DNA of 64,000 nucleotides from Paracoccus hibiscisoli (GTDB taxonomy: Bacteria; Pseudomonadota; Alphaproteobacteria; Rhodobacterales; Rhodobacteraceae), in NCBI RefSeq assembly GCF_005048265.1, contig NZ_SUNH01000017.1, positions 53,742 through 117,741 of the forward strand, written 5' to 3'. The notes beneath the pieces were generated by a model, which saw only the letters and a program-made list of their open reading frames with translations, did no database searches and was not told the DNA's origin. Below, one piece after another: positions 8,921 through 16,789 of this stretch. Both the position numbers and the translations under genes were made by a program. Each line of letters opens with the position of its first letter. Position 1 is the first letter of the stretch.

Positions 8921-10235
8921 GGGTCGGCCCCCGTCCCTGCACGCGCTGGTCCGGGCCGCCCTGGGGCGCGGGGTCGCCCGCGTCGCGCACGCGGATGCCG
9001 GTGCCCAGCTGCGGCGCGCGTTCGGCCACGATCCGCGCACCCGCCAGATCGGCAGGCACTGCGATCACCACCGCGTCGCCCTGACGGCGCAGCACCGTCA
9101 CCGCCACCGTGCGCAGCCGCCCGTCGTCACCCGCAACCAGCACCGCCCCGTCCGATCCGACCGCCGCGGCGGGGATGGTCGCGGCGCCCTCCAGCGGCGG
9201 TTCGGAAATGCCGGCGGTCACGAAATCGCCGGGACGCAGCGCCTGCGCCCCTTGGGTCAGCCGCGCAAAGACCACACGCCCCGCCGACCCTTCCGCGACC
9301 GAGGCCGCGGCCCGGTCCAGCACCGCCACCGCGTCACCCTGCCCGTCCGGCGTCACCGCCACCGCCTGCGGCAGCAGCCGGCCGTCGGGGCCAATCAGCC
9401 GCCCGAACTGCGCCAGAGACAGCGGGATCTGCACCTCCAGCGCGTCGGGGTCGATGATCGTGGCCAGCTGTTCGTTCACGCTGACCAACGCGCCCTCGAC
9501 TGCGGTGACGGCGGTCACGCGCCCGTCGAAACCGGCGCGCAGTTCCGTGTCCGTCAGGGCGCGGCGGGCCTCGGTCACGGCGATCTCGGCGCGGCGCAGG
9601 GCGTTTTCGGCGGCGGTCACGGCGCTTTGCGCATCGGCCAGGGCGGCGCGGCTGGCGATCGCGGCCTGCGCCGCGCTGGAGGCCGCCAGCTCGGCCGTCT
9701 CACGCTCCAGGCTGGTGCCCAGGCCGCGTTCCGCCAGCTGGGCCTGCCGGGTCACGGCGGCCTCGCGCAGTTCGGCCTGACGTTCGGATGCCGCGACGTC
9801 CTGGCCCGCGATATCCACGCGGCGGCGCGCATCCTCCAGCACGCCCTGCGCGTCGGCGCGTTCCGCCAGGCTGCGGTCCAGCGCCGCCTGCGCCGCAGCG
9901 GGGTCGATGCGCGCCAGCAGCTGGCCCGCGACGACGGTGCCGCCCTCCTGCAGGGCGGGGTCCATCTGCACGATGCGCCCCCCCGCGCCTGCGCGCAGCT
10001 GCAATTCGCGCCGCGCGCGGACCTGGCCGAACACCTGCATCTGCGGCTGGACACGGCCCGGTTCGACCGTCACCAGCCGCGCGGCATAGACCTGTTCGCC
10101 CCCGCCGCGCACAGGACCGCCCGCGCCGTCGCCGGGGCTCATCGCGCGCCACAGCGTCGCCCCGGCCAGCATCAGCAGGGCCAGCGTCAGAAAGGTCAGG
10201 AACAGCCCCAGCAGGCTGCGGGTCAGGAAACGCAT
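8913..10235 (-). CDS. RND efflux periplasmic adaptor subunit (membrane fusion protein)
   Basis: A 440-residue adaptor that links the RND pump to an outer-membrane channel. It has an N-terminal membrane anchor (about 8-30), a lipoyl-like half-motif near VFGQVRARRELQLRAG, and an Ala/Glu/Arg-rich helical hairpin (roughly 115-205). A second lipoyl half (ELRAGFDGRVTAVTAVEG) and beta-barrel domains follow. It is the first gene of a two-gene unit, and its TAG overlaps the GTG of the permease. No local regulator gene is adjacent. Confidence 0.93.
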   Translation of the reverse strand: MRFLTRSLLGLFLTFLTLALLMLAGATLWRAMSPGDGAGGPVRGGGEQVYAARLVTVEPGRVQPQMQVFGQVRARRELQLRAGAGGRIVQMDPALQEGGTVVAGQLLARIDPAAAQAALDRSLAERADAQGVLEDARRRVDIAGQDVAASERQAELREAAVTRQAQLAERGLGTSLERETAELAASSAAQAAIASRAALADAQSAVTAAENALRRAEIAVTEARRALTDTELRAGFDGRVTAVTAVEGALVSVNEQLATIIDPDALEVQIPLSLAQFGRLIGPDGRLLPQAVAVTPDGQGDAVAVLDRAAASVAEGSAGRVVFARLTQGAQALRPGDFVTAGISEPPLEGAATIPAAAVGSDGAVLVAGDDGRLRTVAVTVLRRQGDAVVIAVPADLAGARIVAERAPQLGTGIRVRDAGDPAPQGGPDQRVQGRGPTRG

Positions 10236-10289
10236 GCGGATGGTCCATCTATGGGATGGCCGGGATAGCGCATGATGGGCAAACGAAAC

Positions 10290-11096
10290 CTAAACGGCCA
10301 GCGATTCCAGCCGCGCCTGCAGCGACAACAGGTCGCCCCAGGCATCGCGTTTCGCGACCGGGTTGCGCAGCAGATAGGCGGGGTGCGTCATGGGCAGGGC
10401 GGGGCGCCCGAACGCCTGCACCCACTGGCCGCGCAGGCGCAGGATGCCGCGTTTCTCGATCGCGGCCTGACAGGCGATATTGCCCATCAGCACGATCAGA
10501 TCCGGCGAGACCAGGTCGATATGGCGCTGCAGGAACGGCAAGCTCACGGCAATTTCATCGGGCTCGGGGTCGCGATTGCCGGGCGGGCGCCAGGTCAGCA
10601 CGTTGGTAACATAGAAGGCGCGCTCGGCATCGACCCCGTCGCGGGCCAGCCCGATGGCCCCGAACATGCGGTCCAGCATCTGCCCCGCGCGACCGACAAA
10701 GGGGCGGCCCTGCCGGTCCTCCTCGTCGCCCGGCGCCTCGCCCAGGATCAGGACGCGGGCCTTGGGATTGCCGTCGGCAAAGCAGAAATTGCGCGCGCCC
10801 TTCTTCAGCTCGATCCCGTCGAACCCCTCCTGGGCTGCGGCCAGCGCCTCCAGCGTCGCGGCGCCCTGGGCCAGCATGCGGGCCTGGGCCAGTCGCGCCG
10901 ACAGGTCGTCATCGGGAACCGGCGGCGCGGTGACGGGCACGGGTGCGGCGGGTGCCACGCGCGCGGGCAGATCGAACCGGTCCACCGGCGCGTCCAGCAT
11001 GGGCACGTCGCAGCCCATCTCCAGCTGCCAATCCAGCAGCGCCAGCGCCGTGTCCGCGTCCAGCGCGAATCCCTGATATGTCGCCTGATCGGTCAT
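10290..11096 (-). CDS. Uracil-DNA glycosylase, family 4-like
   Basis: Removes uracil from DNA to start base-excision repair. The 268-residue protein has motif 1 [15 protein letters not shown] at 119-133 and the C-terminal motif MTHPAYLLR around His238. An N-terminal linker of about 100 residues rich in Ala/Pro precedes the fold. Classical family 4 enzymes hold a 4Fe-4S cluster with a CxxC near the N-terminus. I see no such CxxC here, only isolated cysteines such as Cys29 and Cys105, so cluster binding is doubtful. It may belong to a related cluster-less subgroup. Confidence 0.88.
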   Translation of the reverse strand: MTDQATYQGFALDADTALALLDWQLEMGCDVPMLDAPVDRFDLPARVAPAAPVPVTAPPVPDDDLSARLAQARMLAQGAATLEALAAAQEGFDGIELKKGARNFCFADGNPKARVLILGEAPGDEEDRQGRPFVGRAGQMLDRMFGAIGLARDGVDAERAFYVTNVLTWRPPGNRDPEPDEIAVSLPFLQRHIDLVSPDLIVLMGNIACQAAIEKRGILRLRGQWVQAFGRPALPMTHPAYLLRNPVAKRDAWGDLLSLQARLESLAV

Positions 11097-11123
11097 CGCC
11101 GCACGCTAGGGCCGCGGACCGCC

Positions 11124-11822
11124 CTAGTCCACCACCAGCATATAGCCCGTGCCCCGCACCGTCTGCAGGAACCGCGGCTCGCGGGGGTCGGGCTCGATCT
11201 TGCGGCGCAGGCGGGTGATCTGGACGTCGATGGCGCGTTCGCCGTTCTCATCCTCGCCGCCACGGCCCAGATCGTCGATCAGATCGGCGCGGCTGACCGG
11301 CTGGCCCCGGCTGGCGGCCAGACGGCGCAGCAGCGCGGTCTCGGTGCCCGTCAGGCGCAGCGGCGCGTCGCCGTTCCACAATTCGCCCTTGTCGGTGTCA
11401 TAGCGCAGCGCGCCAAGCGTCAGGTATTTCGGCTGCGCCACCTCGACCACCGGCACGCGGCGCAAGATGGCGTTGATGCGCAGCAGCAGCTCGCGCGGCT
11501 CGAAGGGCTTGGGCAGGTAATCATCGGCGCCGCTCTCCAGCCCGCTGATGCGGTCCTCTGTCTCGCCCTTGGCGGTCAAGAGCAGGATCGGCGTGTCGAT
11601 GCGCGTGCGCAGATCGCGGGTCAGCGACAGCCCGTCCTCTCCGGGCATCATCACGTCCATCACGATCAGGTCGAAATCCAGCCCCGCCAGCAAACGGCGC
11701 GCCTGCGCGGCATCGCGGGCCATGGTTATCATGTATCCGTTCTTGCGCAGGAACCGCCCCAGCAGCGCGCGGATGCGTTCGTCGTCGTCAACGATCAGCA
11801 GGTGGCAGTCGGTCGCGGTCAT
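11124..11822 (-). CDS. petR: OmpR-family response regulator, PetR-like
   Basis: A 232-residue response regulator. The N-terminal receiver domain has the acidic pocket VDDDE (11-15) and phosphoacceptor Asp56 (MDVMMP). The C-terminal winged helix ends in RRKIEPDPREPRFLQTVRGT. It lies 7 bases downstream of a MarR-family gene. The same pair, petP-petR, is known from Rhodobacter capsulatus, where PetR is needed for respiratory and photosynthetic growth. No histidine kinase is adjacent, as in that organism. The PetR name rests on this synteny and overall resemblance. Confidence 0.82.
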   Translation of the reverse strand: MTATDCHLLIVDDDERIRALLGRFLRKNGYMITMARDAAQARRLLAGLDFDLIVMDVMMPGEDGLSLTRDLRTRIDTPILLLTAKGETEDRISGLESGADDYLPKPFEPRELLLRINAILRRVPVVEVAQPKYLTLGALRYDTDKGELWNGDAPLRLTGTETALLRRLAASRGQPVSRADLIDDLGRGGEDENGERAIDVQITRLRRKIEPDPREPRFLQTVRGTGYMLVVD

Positions 11823-11829
11823 GGGGGCC

Positions 11830-12348
11830 TCAGCGGTCGTCGGGAAGATCCTTCAGCGCCTGATACTGCGCCCGCGTGTCCGGGTCCATCATCGCCTCCA
11901 GCACCTGCCGAAAGCCGCTGACCGCCTGCGGGCCCGCATTGCGATAGGCGGCGCGCATCCGCGCCCGCTGCGCCTCGGACAGGCGGCGTTCCAGGGCGGT
12001 GCCCTTGGGCGTCAGGTGCAGCTGGCGTTCGCGACGATCGCGCCGGCCGATGCGGCTGTCCACCAGCCCGTCGTCGATCAGCGTGCGCAGCACCCGGTTC
12101 AGCGACTGTTTCGTCACCCCCAGCACCGCCAGCAGCGAGGTCACCGTCAGCCCCGGATCACGATGGATGAAATGCAGCGCCCGGTGATGGGCGCGCCCGT
12201 AATCCATGTCGGCCAGGATCATGTCCGGGTCGGCGGTGAAGGCGCGATAGGCAAAGAACATCGCCTCGATCCCGCGGCGCAGCTGATCGTCGGTCAGGAA
12301 CAGCAGATCCTCGCCCACCATGGCCTGTAGGCGCGCTTTTTCCTGCAT
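11830..12348 (-). CDS. petP: MarR-family transcriptional regulator, PetP-like
   Basis: A 172-residue winged-helix regulator. The recognition region reads VTSLLAVLGVTKQSLNRVL, followed by the wing with RRDRRERQLHLTPKG, both typical of MarR. The ATG at 12348 is preferred over a far longer in-frame extension that would run antisense through ilvE. It heads a two-gene unit with petR and is divergent to ilvE. Its likely promoter overlaps the ilvE promoter region, so autoregulation could also affect ilvE (inference). Confidence 0.87.
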   Translation of the reverse strand: MQEKARLQAMVGEDLLFLTDDQLRRGIEAMFFAYRAFTADPDMILADMDYGRAHHRALHFIHRDPGLTVTSLLAVLGVTKQSLNRVLRTLIDDGLVDSRIGRRDRRERQLHLTPKGTALERRLSEAQRARMRAAYRNAGPQAVSGFRQVLEAMMDPDTRAQYQALKDLPDDR

Positions 12349-12390
12349 CGTCGTCCCCGTCCGCTGGCTGCCCCGGATATGGCAGCGTTG

Positions 12391-12423
12391 TTGACTTTCT
12401 AATCGGTGATTGCTAGCCGTCAA
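12391..12423. promoter_or_regulatory. Overlapping divergent sigma-70-like promoters, petP / ilvE
   Basis: On the bottom strand TTGACG (12423-12418), a 16-base spacer and TAGAAA (12101-style box at 12401-12396) make a fair promoter for petP. On the top strand TTGACT (12391-12396), a 17-base spacer and TAGCCG (12414-12419) make a weaker one for ilvE. The -35 of each overlaps the -10 region of the other, so the two would exclude each other. Confidence 0.4.
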
Positions 12424-12504
12424 GCATCTTGCGTAACAAACATGCCAAATCCGCCCTGACAGACGCAAGAATCGCAAAAACCGGGCGACGGATGGAGAGT
12501 GATG

Positions 12505-13371
12505 ATGCTGCCTTACGACGACCGCGACGGCAAGATCTGGATGAATGGCGACCTGGTCGACTGGCGCGACGCCAAGGTGCACGTCCTGAGCCACGCGCTG
12601 CATTACGCCAGCTCGGTCTTCGAGGGCGAGCGGTGCTATGACGGCAAGATCTTCAAGGGTCACGAACACTCGCTGCGGCTGCTGGAATCGGGCCGCCTGC
12701 TGGACATGCCGATCCCCTACACCGCCGAAGAGATCGACGCCGCCAAGGAGGCCGTGCTGAAGGCCAACGGCTTCGAGAACGCCTATGTCCGCGTCGTGGC
12801 ATGGCGCGGGTCGGGGCTGGACATGGGCGTGTCTGCTGCGCGCAACCCGGTCTGCATGGCGGTCGCGGCCTGGGAATGGGGCAGCTATTACGGCGATGCC
12901 AAATGGCAGGGCGCAAAGCTGGACGTGGCCAAGTGGAAACGCCCCAGCCCGGAAACCATCCCCACCGCCGCCAAGGCCGCGGGCCTCTACATGATCTGCA
13001 CCATGTCCAAGCACGCGGCCGAGGCCAAGGGCTGTTCCGACGCGCTGTTCATGGACTGGGAGGGCTATGTGGCCGAGGCCACCGGCGCCAACATCTTCTT
13101 CGTGAAGGATGGCGAAATCCACACGCCGATGGCCGACCGGTTCCTGAACGGCATCACCCGCCAGACCATCATCCAGATGCTGCGCGACAAGGGCCTGACC
13201 GTCCACGAACGCCGCATCCTGCCCGATGAGCTGGAATCGTTCCAGGAATGCTGGCTGACCGGCACCGCCGCCGAGGTGACCCCGGTGGGCCAGATCGGTG
13301 ACTGGCATTTCCAGGTCGGCCAGATCACCCGCGACGTGGCTGAAAGCTATGAGGCGCTGGTCCGCGCCTGA
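12505..13371 (+). CDS. ilvE: Branched-chain amino acid aminotransferase
   Basis: PLP-dependent class IV aminotransferase that interconverts branched-chain amino acids and their 2-keto acids. The 288-residue protein shows HVLSHALHYASSVFEGER near the N-terminus and IPTAAKAAGLY with the PLP lysine at about Lys157. Further on are FMDWEGYVAEATGANIFFV, NGITRQTIIQML and ECWLTGTAAEVTPVGQI. Start codons GTG 12499, ATG 12502 and ATG 12505 lie in tandem; the GGAGA at 12494-12498 fits 12505 best. A class IV relative acting on D-amino acids is unlikely given these motifs. Confidence 0.95.
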   Translation: MLPYDDRDGKIWMNGDLVDWRDAKVHVLSHALHYASSVFEGERCYDGKIFKGHEHSLRLLESGRLLDMPIPYTAEEIDAAKEAVLKANGFENAYVRVVAWRGSGLDMGVSAARNPVCMAVAAWEWGSYYGDAKWQGAKLDVAKWKRPSPETIPTAAKAAGLYMICTMSKHAAEAKGCSDALFMDWEGYVAEATGANIFFVKDGEIHTPMADRFLNGITRQTIIQMLRDKGLTVHERRILPDELESFQECWLTGTAAEVTPVGQIGDWHFQVGQITRDVAESYEALVRA

Positions 13372-13378
13372 CCGTGGC

Positions 13379-13400
13379 CGGGGGGCGTCCGCGCCCCCCG
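13379..13400. terminator. GC-rich hairpin after ilvE
   Basis: Positions 13379-13387 (CGGGGGGCG) pair with 13392-13400 around TCCG. It sits between the ilvE stop and the convergent small gene and has no T-run. It is a probable transcript-end structure for both. Confidence 0.45.
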
Positions 13401-13401
13401 C

Positions 13402-13587
13402 TCAGGCCTGCTGGCCGCGTTCGATGCGCAGGTAATGCGCCGGTTTCACAGCCGCATCGCGCGTCTTGGGGCGCGATTGCAGCTGCAACGTGGCGGGATG
13501 GGGCAATGCGGCGCGGGCCTGGCGCAGGAATGCGGTCAGGCGGGCATTGCCGCGGGTTCGGGGCTGATCGGCGATATGACGGCTCAT
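13402..13587 (-). CDS. Small basic protein of unknown function, 61 residues
   Basis: I recognise no family. The reading frame is supported by a near-perfect Shine-Dalgarno, AAAGGAGG, 5 bases before the ATG. It is also a free-standing unit with its own intergenic flanks. The product is rich in Arg, Ala and Gln and strongly basic. It has no membrane segment, signal peptide or cysteine pair, and ends near HYLRIERGQQA. A small nucleic-acid-binding or stress protein is conceivable, but nothing in the sequence proves it. Confidence 0.6.
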   Translation of the reverse strand: MSRHIADQPRTRGNARLTAFLRQARAALPHPATLQLQSRPKTRDAAVKPAHYLRIERGQQA

Positions 13588-13671
13588 GGGACCCTCCTTT
13601 CGGAAGGACAGTATAGGACCGATCCGGACCGATTTGAACCCCCGCGTTCACCGGGCGGTCAGGGGGCGCCG

Positions 13672-14136
13672 TCAGGCGGCCTTGATGCCCTGCGCCGCCG
13701 ACAGCACCGCATGCAGCGCCACGGGGTCGTCATTGGCGCGCAGTTTCGCGCGCAGGTCCTGATCGCGCAGCGTGCGCGACACCAGCGCCAGCGCCTTGAG
13801 GTGATCGACGCCGCTGCTTTCAGGGGCCAGCAGCGCAAAGACCAGATCGACCGGCTGGCGGTCGACCGCGTCGAAATCCAGCGGTTTCTCCAGCCGCAGG
13901 AACAGCCCGGCGACCTTGTCCAACCCGTGCAGCCGCGCATGCGGCAGGGCCACGCCCTGACCCACGCCGGTCGGCCCCAGGCTTTCGCGTTCCTGCAGCG
14001 CGTCCAGCACCTCCGAGGCGTTCAGCCCATAGACCGCATGCGCCAGATCGGCCAGCTCCTGGAACAGGCGCTTTTTCGAGGTCACCTGCCCCAGGGACCG
14101 CACCGCGCCGGGTTTGAGGATTTCAGCAAGCTGCAT
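13672..14136 (-). CDS. ptsN: PTS IIA-like nitrogen regulatory protein
   Basis: EIIA-Ntr, the last phosphoacceptor of the nitrogen PTS. It is a regulatory rather than sugar-transporting protein. At 154 residues it has the phosphorylated histidine in GVALPHARLHG (His66) and the mannitol-type IIA fold. The ATG at 14136 matches the usual N-terminus (MQLAEILKPG); an in-frame extension upstream runs into the hpf terminator. It is downstream of hpf, as is usual, separated by a strong hairpin, so it may have its own promoter. The nearby rpoN usual in this cluster is absent. Confidence 0.95.
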   Translation of the reverse strand: MQLAEILKPGAVRSLGQVTSKKRLFQELADLAHAVYGLNASEVLDALQERESLGPTGVGQGVALPHARLHGLDKVAGLFLRLEKPLDFDAVDRQPVDLVFALLAPESSGVDHLKALALVSRTLRDQDLRAKLRANDDPVALHAVLSAAQGIKAA

Positions 14137-14160
14137 CGCGTTTCGTCTTTCCCAAGCTGT

Positions 14161-14190
14161 CCGCCCCCGGACAGGACTGTCCGGGGGCGG
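14161..14190 (-). terminator. 13-bp perfect hairpin between hpf and ptsN
   Basis: CCGCCCCCGGACA (14161-14173) pairs perfectly with 14178-14190 around GGAC. No T-tract follows on the bottom strand. It probably ends or attenuates hpf transcription before ptsN. Confidence 0.5.
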
Positions 14191-14228
14191 CATCACGACC
14201 CGTCGGGGGACCGGACCTGCGGCGGGCC

Positions 14229-14807
14229 TCAGCCGTTGCCGCGCGGGTCGATCCAGCCCACATTGCCGTCGTCGCGGCGGTGAACGACGTTCACGCCGCC
14301 ATGTTTCTCGTTGCGGAACACCAGCAGCGGGCTGCCGGACAGTTCCATATGCATCACCGCGTCACCCACCGACAGGGTGGGCACGCGGCTCTCCATCTCG
14401 GCGATGATGATCGGCTCCAGGCTGCCGCCCTGCGATTCCGCGTCATCATCCTCGGCGGCCAGCACATAGCTGTCGGCCTGACCGAAGACAACAGGCTCGG
14501 CATGGTCCTTGTGGTGATCCTTCAGGCGGCGCTTGTAGCGGCGCAGCTGCTTGTCCATCTTTTCGCGGCAGGCCTCGAAGGCGGCATAGATGTTGTCATT
14601 CGCACTGCCGCGCGCCTGCACGGTCAGGCCGGTGGACAGATGCACCACCGTGTCGCACAGAAACTGATGGGCATCCTTGGAAAAGGTCACGGACGCATCG
14701 GTCGGACGCTGAGAATACTTCTCCAGGGTCTCGCCCAGCTCTGTCTTGACATGCGTGGTCAGTGCATCCCCGACATCGATGTGTTTTCCGCTGATGGTGT
14801 AGCGCAT
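14229..14807 (-). CDS. hpf: Ribosome hibernation-promoting factor, long form
   Basis: Binds the ribosome decoding centre in stationary phase and, in the long form, drives 100S dimer formation. The 192-residue protein has the N-terminal beta-alpha-beta domain (MRYTISGKHIDVGDAL, then VQARGSANDNIYAAFE) and an acidic linker. A C-terminal dimerisation domain with PTLSVGDAVMHMELSGSP and VVHRRDDGNVGWI follows. The start at 14807 has AGGAG 6 bases upstream; a longer in-frame start gives an unrelated Pro-rich extension. It lies directly after lptB with no rpoN between them. Confidence 0.95.
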   Translation of the reverse strand: MRYTISGKHIDVGDALTTHVKTELGETLEKYSQRPTDASVTFSKDAHQFLCDTVVHLSTGLTVQARGSANDNIYAAFEACREKMDKQLRRYKRRLKDHHKDHAEPVVFGQADSYVLAAEDDDAESQGGSLEPIIIAEMESRVPTLSVGDAVMHMELSGSPLLVFRNEKHGGVNVVHRRDDGNVGWIDPRGNG

Positions 14808-14984
14808 CGTCACTCCTCTCCGGTTGCCCGCCGCCGCGACGCCCGCCCGGGGGGCCGGCAAGGGCGAAGGCGGGTATGTGCGGGACGGCATCTCCGCACC
14901 CGCATATCTCGATTTGGTGACAGCGCGGGGCAACTGTCAACGGCCCACACGGGGCCGTGACCGGGAATCATGCAGGCGGCGCGC

Positions 14985-15719
14985 TCAGGACAGGCTGAAG
15001 CTGTCGCCCAGATAGACCTCGCGCACGCGCGGATCGGCCACGATCTGCTCGGTCGTGCCCGCCATCAGCACATGGCCGTCATGCAGGATATAGGCGCGAT
15101 CGACGATTCCCAATGTTTCGCGGACGTTGTGGTCGGTGATCAGCACGCCGATGCCGCGCGACTTCAGCGCGTGGACCAGGGTGCGGATCTCGCCCACGGC
15201 GATGGGATCGACGCCCGCGAAGGGCTCGTCCAGCAGCAGGAAGGCGGGGTCCGAGGCCAAGCAGCGCGCGATCTCGGCCCGCCTGCGCTCGCCCCCCGAC
15301 AGCGCCAGCGCCGGGGCGCCGCGCAGATGCGTGATCGAGAAATCGGCCAGCAGCTCCTCCAGCCGGTCCCGCCTGTGGCGCGGATCGTCCAGCGCGACCT
15401 CCAGCACGGCCATGATGTTCTGTTCCACCGTCAGGCCGCGAAAGATCGACATCTCCTGCGGCAGATAGCCGATGCCCAGACGCGCGCGGCGGAACATCGG
15501 CAGGCGCGTGACGTCGCGCCCGTCGATCAGGACCTGCCCCGCATCCGCCGTGACCAGCCCCGCGATGCAATAGAAACATGTCGTCTTGCCCGACCCGTTC
15601 GGCCCCAGCAGGGCCACGACCTCTCCGCGCTGCAAGTTGACGGAGACGTCGCGGATCACGGGCCGGTTGCGATAGGACTTGCGCAGGCCGCGCACGTCCA
15701 GCCCGGTCCCGTCCGTCAT
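14985..15719 (-). CDS. lptB: LPS export ABC transporter ATP-binding protein
   Basis: Cytoplasmic ATPase that powers LptFG extraction of lipopolysaccharide from the inner membrane. At 244 residues it has Walker [10 protein letters not shown] (39-47), signature [12 protein letters not shown], Walker [14 protein letters not shown] and H-loop [10 protein letters not shown]. The start shares one base with the lptA stop (TGATG), so the two are coupled. The permease genes lptF and lptG are not in the window, as is normal. Confidence 0.97.
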   Translation of the reverse strand: MTDGTGLDVRGLRKSYRNRPVIRDVSVNLQRGEVVALLGPNGSGKTTCFYCIAGLVTADAGQVLIDGRDVTRLPMFRRARLGIGYLPQEMSIFRGLTVEQNIMAVLEVALDDPRHRRDRLEELLADFSITHLRGAPALALSGGERRRAEIARCLASDPAFLLLDEPFAGVDPIAVGEIRTLVHALKSRGIGVLITDHNVRETLGIVDRAYILHDGHVLMAGTTEQIVADPRVREVYLGDSFSLS

Positions 15720-16198
15720 CAGTTGCCCCCCGGCTGCAGGACGGACCGCACGCGGCCCTGCACCTGCGCGGCGCCGGTGGCCAGATCGACGGTCATGCGG
15801 TCGCCCGACAGCACGTTGCCGCCCTGGCTCAGCAGCACGTCGCCGGTCAGCAGAACGGTGCCCGCCGCCACGTCATAGACCGCCTCGGCCGCCTCGGCGG
15901 CGTCGGGGCCGGATACCAGCGTGACGTTGCCGGTCGCGGTCAGGCTGTCGATGCGCTGCTGATCGCCCGGCGCGTATTGCACCGCCACGCGGTCGGCGGA
16001 CAGGCGCATGTCGCCCTGCCCGATCACCACATTGCCGGTGAACAGCGCGCTGCCATCGGCCTGGTTGACGTCCAGATTGTCGGCCGCCACCTCGACCGGG
16101 GCCGAGGTATCCGCCTGCATCCCCCCAAAGGTGGTCTGCGCCAGCGCGGGCAGGGGCGCACACAGCGCAAGGGCGATCAGCAGGGGGCGCATCATCAT
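15719..16198 (-). CDS. lptA: LPS transport periplasmic protein LptA
   Basis: Periplasmic OstA-fold bridge protein that carries LPS between LptC and LptD. The 159-residue protein has a signal peptide (about 1-21, ending ALAQ) and the OstA repeats [33 protein letters not shown] and [15 protein letters not shown]. Three tandem ATGs (16198, 16195, 16192) are possible after GAGGAG; the exact one does not affect the mature protein. It lies between lptC and lptB in a single unit. Confidence 0.93.
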   Translation of the reverse strand: MMMRPLLIALALCAPLPALAQTTFGGMQADTSAPVEVAADNLDVNQADGSALFTGNVVIGQGDMRLSADRVAVQYAPGDQQRIDSLTATGNVTLVSGPDAAEAAEAVYDVAAGTVLLTGDVLLSQGGNVLSGDRMTVDLATGAAQVQGRVRSVLQPGGN

Positions 16199-16213
16199 CG
16201 GCTCCTCGGGGGG

Positions 16214-16786
16214 TCAGGGTTGGTATATCAGACGCACGCCGTCCGAGAAATTCAAGATCGCCGCGCCATCGCCGTCCGGGCCGGGCGCCAGCCGCATCCG
16301 CCCGGCGGTGATCCGCCCAAAGGGCGCATCCGCCGCGACCCCCTCCTGCGCCTCGATGATCGCGCTGCCGGTCTGGGCGTCGATGCGCGGCGCGTCCAGC
16401 TGCCAGCCGCTGCTGGTGGTCATGCGCACGCCGCCCTCCAGCCGGACCGCGCCATCGGTCAGCCCGCCCTGCGGCGCGGTCAGATCGGCGCGCAGCCCGT
16501 CGGGCCGCTGCCAGTCCAGCGCCAGATCGCCCGCGACACCGCCCGCGGCCCCCGGCGCCGCCTGCGCCGCCCGCAGGGTCAGCTGCGCGCCGTCGCCGGT
16601 CACGCCGCTGTATTCGGGGGCCACGATGCGGTTTTCGCGCGCGGCGGCCTGGGCATCGACCTCGGCATAGGGGATGCGCGATTCGACATCCGATTCGCGG
16701 CTGAACAGGAACATCGTCGACAGCAGCGCCAGCGCCAGCAGCGGCAGCAGCACCCTCAGCCAGCGGACGATGCGGGTGCGCGACAT
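16214..16786 (-). CDS. lptC: LPS export periplasmic protein LptC
   Basis: A bitopic protein of 190 residues. One membrane helix at about 10-27 (LLPLLALALLSTMFLFS) is followed by a periplasmic OstA-like domain that receives LPS from LptBFG and hands it to LptA. The position between kdsD and lptA supports the call, since LptC sequences are poorly conserved. The start follows the kdsD stop by 3 bases. Confidence 0.88.
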   Translation of the reverse strand: MSRTRIVRWLRVLLPLLALALLSTMFLFSRESDVESRIPYAEVDAQAAARENRIVAPEYSGVTGDGAQLTLRAAQAAPGAAGGVAGDLALDWQRPDGLRADLTAPQGGLTDGAVRLEGGVRMTTSSGWQLDAPRIDAQTGSAIIEAQEGVAADAPFGRITAGRMRLAPGPDGDGAAILNFSDGVRLIYQP

Positions 16787-16789
16787 GGC

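Noticed and set aside
6173..9457. Open frame of 1094 codons antisense to the RND permease
   Set aside because: It is composition-driven, His/Arg/Gly-rich and without motifs; the permease on the opposite strand has full family signatures.
11830..13308. A 492-residue form of the MarR gene
   Set aside because: The extra N-terminal part runs antisense through ilvE; the MarR fold begins at the ATG at 12348.
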